Shown piece after piece: positions 1 to 36,000 of a DNA stretch of 64,000 bases. Below the pieces are notes generated by a model. It did no database searches and was not told the DNA's origin. It worked only from the letters and a program-made list of their open reading frames with translations. Numbering within the stretch: position 1 is the stretch's first letter; each line of letters begins with the position of its first letter. The stretch is from Gymnorhina tibicen (Eukaryota > Chordata > Aves > Passeriformes > Artamidae), in the NCBI GenBank assembly GCA_013399875.1, contig VXAZ01006886.1:4085272-4149271 (forward strand). Reading direction: 5' to 3'. The position numbers were made by a program, and so were the translations under genes.

Positions 1-51
1 GAAATGACACTACCGGGCTGCCTGTCCCAGCAGAAAAGTCAGGAGGAATAC

Positions 52-23971
<23,920 letters not shown>

Positions 23972-24369
23972 GTTCTCTACTCCACTGAGAAGAAAAATAA
24001 AAGTATTAACACTTCGGTGACCTTTTGGGCAGGCTTCAACCTCTCACCATGGGGAGGCCTGTGGTGCACCCCCACAAAGAGCAGGGGCACCTCTCTTCTG
24101 GGGGCTAGTGGTGATCATCGCACAGGTTCACAGCTGGGAGCTGGTTCTGTTCTGCACAGCCCAGGAGCTTCAAATGCCTCCTGACGCCTGTGGCTCACCA
24201 CAGCCTGGGTGCCCACAGCCCCAGTGGGACTGCAGTGGCAAAGAGCCCCCGTGCCCCACTGGCAAAGGGCTGCCAAAGAGCCCCGTGAGTGATGCTCGGG
24301 ATACCACGTGTGGTCTGGCGGGTGACTCCAGGAGAGCGGGGCTCCCTCCACACAGGCACCACTGCCCCT

Positions 24370-25020
24370 GGAAGGGGGAATGCTGGGCACTCCAGGTGCG
24401 TGGGGCCGGCGGACGAGTCCCGGTGCCTCGGTACCTGCCCGGGGCTCCCCGCTGCGGGGTCACACACCGGCTGTCCCTCGCCCAGAACCGCTCAACTCGA
24501 GCCACGACCCTTCCCGTGAGGGGGCAGCGAGTCTCCCCGAGGCGGGAGCACCGCGGGGCTCGACCCGCAGGCGTGAGGTGGCGCGGAGGCCTGCGCGGGG
24601 GGCGGCGTCGGCGGTGCCGGTGTCGGGGCCGCCCCGGGCGCGCGGGGCGGAGCGCTGCCCGCGNNNNNNNNNNNNNNNNNNNNNNNNNNNNNNNNNNNNN
24701 NNNNNNNNNNNNNNNNNNNNNNNNNNNNNNNNNNNNNNNNNNNNNNNNNNNNNNNNNNNNNNNNNNNNNNNNNNNNNNNNNNNNNNNNNNNNNNNNNNNN
24801 NNNNNNNNNNNNNNNNNNNNNNNNNNNNNNNNNNNNNNNNNNNGAGGGTCGGGCACGCGCGGGGCGGGGGCTCCCTCGGGGCGGAGCGGCCGAGCCCCGC
24901 GGGGCTGTGGAGCCCCGGCCGCGCCACCCCCGCCGCGGGAGAGCACAGGCTGTGGGCGGGGCGGGCGCTCGCCCGCGGCAGCGGAGAAACCGAGGTGGGC
25001 GACGCGGTCGAGTTCCTATA
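24370..25020 (-). promoter_or_regulatory. YEATS2: CpG island, YEATS2 promoter and probable noncoding exon 1
   Basis: GC- and CpG-rich sequence flanks a run of Ns directly upstream of the first coding exon of YEATS2. The gene is known to start with a noncoding exon from a CpG island. A minus-strand donor-like CAG|GTACCG ends at 24435, but I cannot fix exon 1 because part of the island is unsequenced. Confidence 0.75.
24664..24843. other. Assembly gap (180 N) in the YEATS2 CpG island
   Basis: A run of 180 N within very GC-rich sequence. The long open frames crossing it are artefacts of N translation. The transcription start of YEATS2 may be inside. Confidence 0.99.
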
Positions 25021-25119
25021 TGGCGAGACGGATGCAGTGATTTGATCCTGACTTGTTGCCTGGAACAACCGTATTTTAACGTGTAAAAAGGTTTGAGAAG
25101 ACTTTTAATGTGGAGGATA

Positions 25120-25592
25120 TTTCACGAAAGGAAGATCGAGGTGCTGCAGTGTGTTCAGAGAATGGCAACGGAGCTGGGGAAGGGGCTGGAGCACAAGCCC
25201 TATGAGGAGCAGCTGAGGGAGCTGGGGGTGTTTAGCCTGGGGAAAAGGAGGCTCAGGGGGGACCTTATCGCTCTCTACGAGGTTGTAGCCAGGTAGGGCT
25301 CGGCCCTGCTCCCAGGGAACAAGGGACAGGATGAGAGGACACAGGCTTAAGCTGCGCCAGGGGAGGGTCAGGTTGGACATTACGAAGAAATTCTTCACAG
25401 AAAGGGCGATTAGACATTGGAATAGGCTGCCCGGGGAGCTGGTGGAGTCACCTTCCCTGAGGGCATTTAAGGAAAGACTGAATGCGGCAATTAGTGCTGT
25501 GGCCTAGTTGTCAAGGTGATGTTCAGTCATAGGTTGGACTCGATCTCTGAGGTCTTTTCAGCCTAGTGGGTTGTGTGATTCTATGATTAGCA
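25120..25592 (+). mobile_element. CR1 LINE 3' end (well preserved)
   Basis: The sequence shows hallmark CR1 3'-end text: GAGGAGCAGCTGAGGGAGCT, then GGGGACCTTATCGCTCTCTA, then GTTGGACTCGATCTCTGAGG, ending GTGATTCTATGATT. Compared with the usual CR1 text, about 13 bases appear to be missing between CTCTCTAC and GAGGTTGTAGCC. It lies between the YEATS2 island and the KLHL24 3' end, inserted in plus orientation. Confidence 0.9.
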
Positions 25593-26994
25593 AAAGAAAA
25601 GACCCAAGAAGGGAGTCCTGGGCTGACTGAGGTGCCGGATAGCAGAAGCCCACAGCATGGGCCAGGATGGGAGCCCTGGCCTACCCTTACATAGGCTTCA
25701 AAAAACCCTTATACCATACTTAGTGCTCATCATACTTCATATTCTCTCAAATCAGAGCTAAAGCAGCACAAATGAGTGCAGTTAATGCCATGGTTTGTGC
25801 TTGGTTCTGGCCAGGCTGCAATACCTCTGTCAGGTGCAGCTAATGGCATTAATGCTATGGTCTGTGGTAGTTTCATGCTTCATGCAGTGAGCCCTGAACC
25901 AGACTAAATTAACATCCTGTTCACTCAGGAATTTGCAAACTTATTTATGAGGCCATTGATTAGCAAGTCTATGCTGCACGTTCAAAGCTTAGCCCTTAAA
26001 AGTCCTCTTTTCTTCTGATTTCAGGATCACTACTATCCTTTTTGACACTACTAGCCTTTCTGCCAAGCAACAAATGCGAAGTATGGCAGATTGATGTTCT
26101 CTTCTTAAATTAGTATCCTGCTCACCAGGAATGACTGTAACGTAGTTCAGTCTTATTTTCTTCCTTATTTCTGCTTAATGGAAAGAGGAAGAAGCTGTTA
26201 TTAGAATAGTGCCACTAGCTGACTATGTTTAAGACTTAAAATATCTTAAGGTGGGCTTTCCAGCCCTCAGAAATATTTCCATTGCTTTGCAGTCTGTGGA
26301 TTCCCTTTCATTTTTTTTCCAGATTACATCTTTCTGAAGTCTTTTCTGAAGAGCTTCTGCAAGCATTGAACTTGACTGGAAGCTGCTTTTGGCACTCCAG
26401 CCAAGAGCCACTCTGTGGCTGTACCCGGGCCTGGCCACACTGCAGAACTGCGGCAGGCGCTGCTGGCCTGCCACGTTTTCACTAGGGCTCTACCACAGTC
26501 TTGCCCCCTGCTCTGCCATCTGTGTGTGGGATCTTGAGATGGCCAAGCCTCTTAATTTTAGGAGAATAAACCTTCTACAGGATTCTTTCCAACCCATGTT
26601 TTCCCAATGTTTTGTTACCTTTTCCCAATTTCCCATGCTGGTTTTGCCTTCCAAGTCCATTCACATTATTTTCTCATCACAATACCCAGGACTAACCAAT
26701 ATTTCAACAACCCACCCCCTGCTTTTTACTTTTTCCAGTTTTCTTTCAAGTTTACTCTTCTGTGCAGCCTCCAGCTTGCCTTTATTCCCCTTGGTAGCAA
26801 GTTCCATGTTGAGGACAGAAAGATGAGCAGGGAAAACACCTAGACTGGGAGGCAGGAGCACAGATCAAGGGAGAGGCTGCACAAGGGGCAGAATCCAACA
26901 AGTTAAATGACCCAAAAAAACCAGGAGCGAGTTTCCTTCTTGTACCACCAAGCCCCCTGCCGGAACTTCTCCTAAACGAAATAAACCACAGTGA
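25593..26994. other. Short intergenic gap between KLHL24 and YEATS2
   Basis: About 1.4 kb of ordinary sequence between the CR1 and the inferred KLHL24 poly(A) site. No gene, RNA or repeat is recognised. Confidence 0.7.
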
Positions 26995-29900
26995 ACTATT
27001 CAAAAGGCAAATGTTTATTAGATACACTGAACTTTAAAAAACTTTCAAAGAATTATGCAAGAAGTATATTTAAATATAACAGGTGTTACTGCAATTGTGC
27101 TACATTACAAAATCACTTTTCTACTGTCAGCACAATCTGAAGACCTTAATGTTATATGCGAGATCCATTACATTGACTCTGGCACACAGTAAGTGGTCTG
27201 AGCTTTCCTGTTCAAATGTCATTTGTGCTGCACCAGGCTGTTCTTGAGGGCAAGATCAGCTCTCTGTGGAACTACAGCTTTTATCTTTCAGTAAATAAAG
27301 GAACTGGCAAGGAATAACAAGAACTGCTGTTTCCTCAGCAAAAAAGGAAAATCAAAATATGATTTCAGGCGAAAATATCATATGAGTAACAGTTCAGGAG
27401 GTAAACTCTCTTTCCATGGCCAAGTAGTTCCTATTAATCCGACTCCAAAGTGCTACAGGTGCACCAAAAGGAGAACGACTCATAGGTCCAGCATTTACAC
27501 AGATGAAATTAGTAACAGTACATTACATTCAAGTCTCTTGATTTGCTTATTGCCATGCTGCACCACATTATTGCTTCATAGTTTGTATCTTGAACAAGAG
27601 GTTGATGACTTCGGAGAGTTCAGAAATATCACAGAGGCTACTGACTAATACAAGAAACTGTACATGTTAAGGACAGGAAGTCAAAGACTAAACTCAGTCC
27701 TCTGTCACTGAGGCGTGCTGGAAACAAAAAATAGAAAAAAACAAATACTGATTTCCCTAGATTAAATCTGCCATAGCACTGCAATAATGGAAGCATTCTA
27801 GGCATATTCTAAACAAGAAGTTTAACTGTTCTAATTAACAAATGGCAAGATTTATTTCTCCTAGGAGGACATTAACAGTCTGGACAGTAAGACCAATCAT
27901 AATAAAGGTAACAAACTGGGAGGAGTAATCCAAGCTCTTTTTCACAACAGATAAAAATATAGGTGAATTCAAGGCACAGGTATTTTCAAAATTAACACAT
28001 ATTATTTTCTTTGGAGCTAATCATACAAACTAAGCCCTAATTACATTATTAACAAGCTGTACACAGGGCCTTTATGTGCATCACTTGTAACAGCGCTATC
28101 AGAAAATGATCATGAAATTATTCACATACAGATGTGCACATAAACATATGAGCATAGACTGGATCTCTACAGTAGAAAAAAAGAAATATTCCTGTAAATA
28201 GCTTACAGTTCTTAGACAGTAATGTTATCATGAACTTGTGTGTAACACTGCTTAGAGAAGACAGCTGACATAGGCAGCGTGCAGAGAACATGGAGTCATA
28301 GCTGGTTTGGCTTGGTGGGAGGCTGCTGCTTTGTGGCAATGCTCACAGCACTGACACAATCACGATCCATTTTAATTAATGCCATCTGAAATAATTCCAT
28401 ACTGAGGAAACTTGTGTGCTAAACATATTTTACAAAACCCAAAACACTGCTTGGCCCCCAACCAGATAGCAGGTTTCTGCTTAGAAATTTCATCTTACTC
28501 TGTAGGCTCCTTTTCTGAGTATATGGTGCTCAGATTTTTTTTAACCAGGCACAACAAATCATTTCATTTGTAATTTCTTGTGTCCATGAGACTACATTCA
28601 GATGAAAATATTCATTGTGCCTCACAGTGATCAAGCCTTTTGAGTTTCTTAGTGCTCTTGGTTTTTGCCATCTTCAGTGATAAAAAAGAAACCCACATCT
28701 ACACTTGCCTAGTTGGGCAATTCAGAAAAATGAACCCCTGGCCTTCCCAAGCATTGCCACTAGCAGACCATAAGCATATCTGCACCTTTATTGCTCCAGC
28801 TGAGTTCAGTGAATTGACAAATACGAAACATTTTCACCACCCGAGTTTCAGCATCTGGAATTGCAAACTTAGGAGCATCCAGAACACCTTGGTTTCAGCA
28901 AGCCCAGCCAAACTACAACCCCCAAACACCCCGAGTCTCCTCCTGCCATCTCTGAGCCCGCTCCAGTGCATTTGTCCTGTCTCTGCTCTTCGCAGCTGGG
29001 CTAAGCTGGGACTCGGCTGACCAGCACCCCACTGTGCCTCGGGCAGGGGGGAAACATCACGTCACAGGCAGTGAGTGGGCCTGCTTCTTGTTCTGTCCTT
29101 GCAGCAAGTCAAAGAAAAACAGGATAAAGTGTTTACCTAAGATAATGAGGTGAACTCAACTGTTTTGAGGAAGAAACTGAACAGGCAAGTAGCATCCTTG
29201 CTCTCAAGCACAGGTGACCAAAGCTTCCTCTGAATCTCTGTTGAGGTGAGAATTTCCTCTTCCTCCATCATCAGCCTCTCTCAAAACTTTGCAGTGTTAA
29301 AAATACTATTTAAAAAGCTTCAGTAAATTATGGTAAGGGTCCATAGCAACATAAGCTGCATTAGTATCTCTGCTTCAAGAGAGTACAAACAAAGCAATCT
29401 TTGATGAGAACTGCATTGGTGCCAATTAGAAGAAAAAAATAACAGTACAATCTGGACCCCTTGGTGCTGGAGGGAAAGCACTGTGCCCAATCTCCCAACT
29501 GCATACCAGACACACAGTATAAAATGATTCATCTGATGGTACACATGGCAGAGATTCCATGAATTATGCCTACTTAACCATCACCAAGGAGGGAGCCTAC
29601 AGGTACAGCTACAGGATTACCAGGCAATGTTCCATGGCTGATGGCTGTAAAGCAGGAATGCTTCAGCCAGAAGCCAAGGGCTAGAGGCTGCATGTGGTGC
29701 AGTGATCAGTAAGTGATTCAGAACCTTCCAGAAGCCTAGCTGCAAGAAAGCATCAACTGTCTTTTCAACTAACATCCCAGTGCAAGAACAGAAGTGGACA
29801 CCAAAACAAAGAAAAATATTTACTCATTTCTGTTTAGCAGAGTGAAGACAATTCTTAGCATTTATTTTTTAGGTGTGACTTGGAGATGCCTGAGCCCTCA

Positions 29901-32891
29901 TATGTATGGTTGGACTGAAGTTACATCTTTGTGCAGGTGCTCTAGAGCTACCAAACCTACTACCATTTATGATGGAAATATTTTGATTATAGGAGATGAC
30001 ATTAATAATTTTCTCTCGTAGCTGAGACAAAGGAAAAAACTAAACCCAACTTGCTGCTCAAGCCCATAAACTGCAAGCATCTAGATATGCATAAGAGTGA
30101 GAGTTTAAATCTTGGAATTCATTTATACCTAAGTGAAATGCATTGGAGAACAAGTGGCTCAGGAATGCGACTTCCAAATTAATGCATCCTTCTCGAAAAA
30201 TGGTACCTTTTCATTAAGTCAAGGTCAAATTGTTCTTTTCTAGTACATCTAAAAATAAATGTTGCTACAGAGAAGGCCATAAGTACAAATTATTTACAGA
30301 GTTAACAAGCAAGAAGAAAAACTCACCGCCTGTTTTAAAGAAATCATTGCATAAGTAACTGCCGTTTAGCAGTGCCCCACACCTGTAACTGTTCAGCTTT
30401 GATACAGGTTCTCAAGAACTGTAAGCAGAAGTTTTCTACATCTACATTTCTGCATTTACTGGTTCATTAAACACTATCATTTTCAAAAATGGGTAACAGT
30501 ACATCAATTGTTAAGAAAAGACAACTAAACTATAAAATAAATCTTCAAAACCATGGAAAGCAGTATCTTGTTATTTACAGAGTAGTGCAGTATTATAAAC
30601 ACAGATTAAATGACGCTGTTCTAAACCTACAGAATAAGGACTGTTTAAAAACAGTACAGCATGACAACATTACAAGTATGAATACAAACAAGAGGAAATC
30701 AAAGGAAAGGAGGATTTTTTCAAATTGCATCTCTAATTAAGTGCTCCTATAGTCTCTGACATTTTCATTTACAATGATGGCACAAGCTATATACACAGTT
30801 AGTACATAAAATCAGCTACAGGGCAATTACCATTGCAATCAACAGACCTTATTCACAGGTACTGAAATTGTCATTTCAAAGTAAAACTTGGTGAGCAGAA
30901 GCAGATGAAACTTAGAAAAGGATTAATTTATCTGATTCATTTGTCTTACACTACGAAGGGATTTTCTTTTAAGGGCAATGTGAATGTACGTGCTCAGGGA
31001 TTGACCTCCTGATTACATCACTAATATGCAGTGATTTGTATTTTATCAGTATTCTTACCATATCCAAAGCAGTGTTTGGTATTCAGCCAGAAACTGAAAT
31101 TTGTGTCCTTTCCTGAGGTTACAAGTTAATGCATCCCAAAGTGCAGATCCCAGTGCTCTTTAAAAGTCATGACCGTGTTACTGAAAATGGTGACTCCCAG
31201 TTTGGCATAGCTTCACTGAGGGTCAGAATTTCCATCTCATGAAGAAATACTCTGGGAAAACAGATGAGGAAAGTCCAGTGGAACAAACAACGTTCCAGAG
31301 ATGGTGCTTGTTTTCACCCTCCTGAGCAAGCACAGAGACCAGAACCCCGAGGCCAGGGCTGGCTCTGCAGGGGTTTTATGGGGTTTTTCTGCCCTGGCAC
31401 CGACCAACTTCCCTACTGGCTGCTGTCCTCAGAATTCCTTTGAAAGGCAGTTCCTGAGGTTTTTGGTGATTTACAGGAAATTGGCACACAGACAAACCTA
31501 TTCATTTTCCAACTCTCAAGTGCTATTTCAGTTTTTATGAACTTTGTGCCTCAACTGTACAACTGTATACTGGAAATAAGGAGTCCTAGTACAGAAATCT
31601 AGGGAGGACTTAAAAAAACCCAACCTAATAATGGTGGTGCATCAAAGTACAGGTGCTTCCTAGGCTTCAAAATTGTCCAAAACACATCATATGGCTACAT
31701 GGACAGGTCCACAGATATTTTTCTTGTGAAAGGAGGGACCTTTCCAGAACTTCTCTATCTGTGGCCAGGCAGCTTATACAGTAGTTTAACTGTGCTACAG
31801 TAAGTGATTGTCTGAAGAAAGGCCAAGAAATACTTGGTGGATACTCTGCCATCTCTGCAGATGAGACATCCAAAAGTCCAATTTATAAGCTGTAGGGCAC
31901 AAAATCTCAGGTCCCCACCTCTATCATCAGGTAATTTATAATGTGATTCAGAAAACTGGGGGAATCCAGAGTTCAACATCATTTATTTCTTAAATAGTTT
32001 AGACATGGCAGTGAGCAAAGAGTGAACCCAGTAATTTTCAGCCTTCACCCATACTATTCAAAAAGGTAAAAACTGGAATTCAAACTTTGCCTCACAGATG
32101 CATGCCTGAACCCACCGGCTTTCCATGTCATGCAGCCTTGTACTTCTTTGCTGGACATTTATCAACACTGTGAATAAGTTCCACAGGGTTAAGGTACACT
32201 ATCATCACTGCAGTGTGTTGTAGTGGCTCACCAAACAACCAGTTTCTCCTTCAGAAGAAATCATTCCTCAAAGATTCTCACATTTGTCCAATGTAGCTTG
32301 TTTTGTTGGTGTTTTGGTTTTGTTCTGGTTTTTTGGTGGTTTTTGTTTTTTTTTAAATTCCAACCCATGCATGATCTGACAAAAACCAGGCATGATCTGA
32401 CAAACTGACTTGGTTAAGCCAAGTAATCTGCTTGTAAGAATGATGCATATGAATTAGAATTGAGCTTTTAAAATTGTAGATAATTATCCTAGATAATTCT
32501 TTGGGATTTACTTGCCTATGTATTTTTCCCATCAGCAGAACTGGAAACACCTTGCAGATACTGCTTTCAAAGACACAGGCACAAATGCTGAAGGCACTTT
32601 CCCCAAAAAGCTTTCAAGATTTAAATTACTAATCACACACAGGGCAAACTTCCCGACTAGTACAACGTACTGCTCTCGTATCAGAGCCCACAGCAGATAT
32701 AACTGAACTCTGGTTACTGGATAGGTTTGTAGACTTGCTTGGTAAGTTAAATTAACCCTTTTTCTAAAGGCACAGGATATAATTTTCATATGACACTTAG
32801 GCAGGGAATTCCCACTTCAGGAATCTTTAAAAAGCCTGTCTTGCAGCAGACCACTGGATTCATTCTTCTTCTTTTTTCAAGAAAAAAAAAA
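26995..32891 (-). other. KLHL24: Probable KLHL24 3'UTR (about 5.9 kb)
   Basis: After the stop there is AT-rich sequence with no long frame and no CR1. Mammalian KLHL24 also has a multi-kilobase 3'UTR (established knowledge). The minus-strand AATAAA at 27014-27019, followed by a T/G-rich stretch, is the best distal poly(A) signal. Earlier signals exist at 31982-31987, 29861-29866 and 28787-28792, so shorter forms are possible. The extent is inferred, not seen. Confidence 0.6.
27014..27019 (-). terminator. KLHL24: Candidate distal KLHL24 poly(A) signal AATAAA
   Basis: Reverse complement of TTTATT. Downstream on the minus strand comes CCTTTTGAATAGTTCACTG and TGTGGTTT, a plausible U/GU-rich downstream element. 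Several other AATAAA hexamers occur between here and the stop codon. Confidence 0.5.
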
Positions 32892-33092
32892 TTACAGTTT
32901 AAAGCCTTTTTCATTATATCTATGAATGGTCACACAGCCATGATACGATACTGGCCTGGGCATGGCTGCTACTCCTGTGATAATGCCCGTTGCAGGGTCA
33001 TAACAAAGAATAGTGTCTGTGGCTTCACCGTTTTCCCGTCTTCCACCAAGGATATAGATTTTTCCATTACACACAGACATGCCACAATTCTC
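32892..33092 (-). CDS. KLHL24: KLHL24 coding exon 6 (residues 535-600, Kelch repeat 6, stop)
   Basis: Acceptor TTGAAACAG, then ENCGMSVCNGKIYILGGRRE to the C-terminus ...HRYNEKGFKL and TAA at 32892-32894. Position 598 is Gly here, where I recall Cys in human. Confidence 0.97.
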   Translation of the reverse strand, partial: ENCGMSVCNGKIYILGGRRENGEATDTILCYDPATGIITGVAAMPRPVSYHGCVTIHRYNEKGFKL

Positions 33093-36000
33093 CTGTTTCA
33101 AGAAAACACAAGGGAATACACGGTTATTTAAAAATCAAGACTTGATTCATGCATGTCTGCCCCAGTGCAGGAGGGCAGCACTATGACTGCCTTTTGTACA
33201 CAGCCTGACCTACACGATTCCCTCCTGAAAGGGCCAGTGCAGAAAGGACAAAAATTAGGGAAAGCAGCAGCACAAGCCTACAGAAAAGACTATTTCAGGT
33301 CTAAGCCTTTACTACATGTAGCTCAGATGAAGGAAACAATGGAATACAACTGAACAATGCACTTACCATTTAAAGATCTGAGATAGGGAAAGGAGGAGAG
33401 AACAAAGGTTTTCAGAAGAGGGACCACAGTAGGTACTATTAATGCAAAGAATGGGAACAAGGAGAAGCACCTTAGAGGAGTAACAGATAACGAAGAGGGA
33501 TGTAAGTGGGGAGAGGAAAAAAGGCATGACTAAAAGGAGTGCACAAGAAAAGACGATACTATGTCTTACTTGAAACAGAGATAGGATTTTATTTCTTCCT
33601 TAAAAGCAGGCATGGAAAAAATATTCAGTTAAATAGAGAACACAGATTAAAACAGAGGAACAGAGGGAAGGCTGGGAAAAAAGAACACATTTCTCTTAAG
33701 GTAATACCATAGAGTATGTGACTGGTGTTTTAAAAACATGGGGAACTGTAACTGCTGCACACACACTTCACTACTGAGGGGACGCATGTTCAAATCCTGC
33801 TCAGTGTCCCATATGTGGAAGTGATAGAGCTCTCACTGCTGAAGTCAGATGCCTTCTGTGCTATACAGTGGGGCTTTTTCACACTGTAAAAACAGCCTTC
33901 AGTATTTCCTGTTACACTGAAAGGCCTTAATCAATTATAAGGAAATTACTTCCTTCAGTCTAAATGAAAACGTGCAACAGAAAGTAATTTCTATACAACG
34001 AAATCATCATCCACTATACTGTTCTTCAACAGTACCAGCTCTCAGGCAAAGTCTGGACTGGCTAACAGTGACACCCAGCTGAAAAGCTACTGGTTTAGAA
34101 ACTTCCTCTCCTGTGAGGTTTTGAGTTACACAGATGAAGAGGTAAAGCAAGAACGGAATCAGAGATGCAATTTTATCAGGGTTAACAAATGTATACTTAT
34201 TTAATGCCAAGATAACAATGTCAAAAATTACCTTTCAGCTGTCTACAGGTTTTTGATTGGTAATTACCTGTCTGCTGAATGTATTCTGTACATGCATCCA
34301 GTAGTCCTCAATTGGGTCATAGCAGTAAATGGCCTTGGTGAGGCCGCCAGCAACGTAGATCAGGTTGTTCAGGGACACGGCCGTGATACATCTCTTGGCA
34401 ATGGGGATGGTTGCACGGAGCAACCAGGAATTGGTGTCAGGATCATACGACTGAACCTGGAAACATGGACATGCCTTTCAGATTGAAAGCCCAACTGGAG
34501 TAACAGCCTGGCATGCCCACACAGGTTACACAAGGAGAGACAAAACAGCAGCACCTCCCCCAAAAAAGGAGTCAATGTAAATGCAGATCCATATATCAAT
34601 AATTTATACATATGCACAATATTTGATGTTGTTTTCCAAACACTCACATTTAAGAATTCACAGAACTTGTGAGCCAATGACATGAGCAATGTATCCATGA
34701 GAAAAGACCACAGTGTATCACTCAATTAACATTTTCTACTCTGTATTTTTGTATTAGAATAATTCCACACTCCATCCAGCAAGAAACAGTTCAAGCAGAT
34801 CTCCTGTAGCATCTGGTTTTAAACCAGCAATTCTGTTTGCTGTGGATAGAAGATGCAACCCAACACAGCTAACTGACCTTGTCAGAACAGGTGTTGTCAT
34901 CAGGGCCACCCCCGATGACAAAGAGTTTGCCAACACAGCTGGTGACAGCTGGGGAGCTCACAGCCTCCTTTAGGGGAGCCACCTCGGTCCAGCGATTGGA
35001 GAACGAGTCGTAGCACTCCACACTGCTCAGGCGGTTCTGCCCATCGTATCCTCCAACCACATACACCTGCACAAAGCGGTGAAAACCACCATCATTTCAT
35101 GTTTACAGTAGGTATTATATTTAAATATGAAATTAAATTAATTTAAAGCTAATTTGCTAGGTTTGTCAAGGGATACATTCCTCAAATTTTTAATTTATAC
35201 ACAGGAGGAGAATATGGTCTAAAAATAACAGGTAAAGACTCCCTGGAGAGTTCCATTCAGTCACATGTGGAATGACGCTGCAAACACGTGCCAAAGCATA
35301 GTATTATTAATACTGCAATGGAAGCTTCCTATTTGAATAGCATTTGTTAGAAAAGGCATTTCTCTGTATTTCTCTTCTTTTAGATTACATTCAACAACAA
35401 CAGCAGCAGCAAACGCCCATCTGAGTTTACCTTTGCTTTTTGGCATTTTGCTTTGTCCCTATTTGCTTACAGAAATATTTCCTCCTCTCAGTTTGTAAAC
35501 TCTGTTTTCTTGTCTCTTCTTTCATATTTAGGAAGCAGAGCTCCTTATTATTTGTGATTACCTTCTTCCCTCTGCTTGCTTAGCTGCACGTTTCATCTCT
35601 AACAAGATCAAGTGACACCACATGCACATCTTTTCTAACTTTCACTAAGGGAGTCCCAACTAGTGGTTTTATGTTCAGGCATATATGCTTCAAAATACAG
35701 CAAAACCTCCCACTTCCACATTCCATGTATTTGCTTAATTTCAGTATAAAACATTAAATAAAACTGCTGACTTTCAGAGTAGTATCAGTTCCTGTTAATA
35801 ACTACATAAACTGTTAGACAGCACTTTTGAAGCCCAGGCAAATCCAGATATTTCTTTGCTTCACAAAAAATTGCTTCTTGGAAATAAGCCACTTCAATGA
35901 TGAAAAAAAAACCCCAAAAAATAAATGACTGAGCAGTAAGAGGATTTTCATGTTCATGGGTAGTGTCTGACTGATGAAGAGCCTAATTGTTTAAAATATT

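Noticed and set aside
24108..25068. Long open frames at 24.1-25.1 kb
   Set aside because: They cross the 180-N gap and have GC-driven composition; the region is the YEATS2 CpG island.
33770..33890. tRNA-like text (TGTTCAAATCC, resembling a B box) in a KLHL24 intron
   Set aside because: No matching A box, acceptor stem or good T-arm pairing; at most an old tRNA-derived SINE scrap, not callable by eye.
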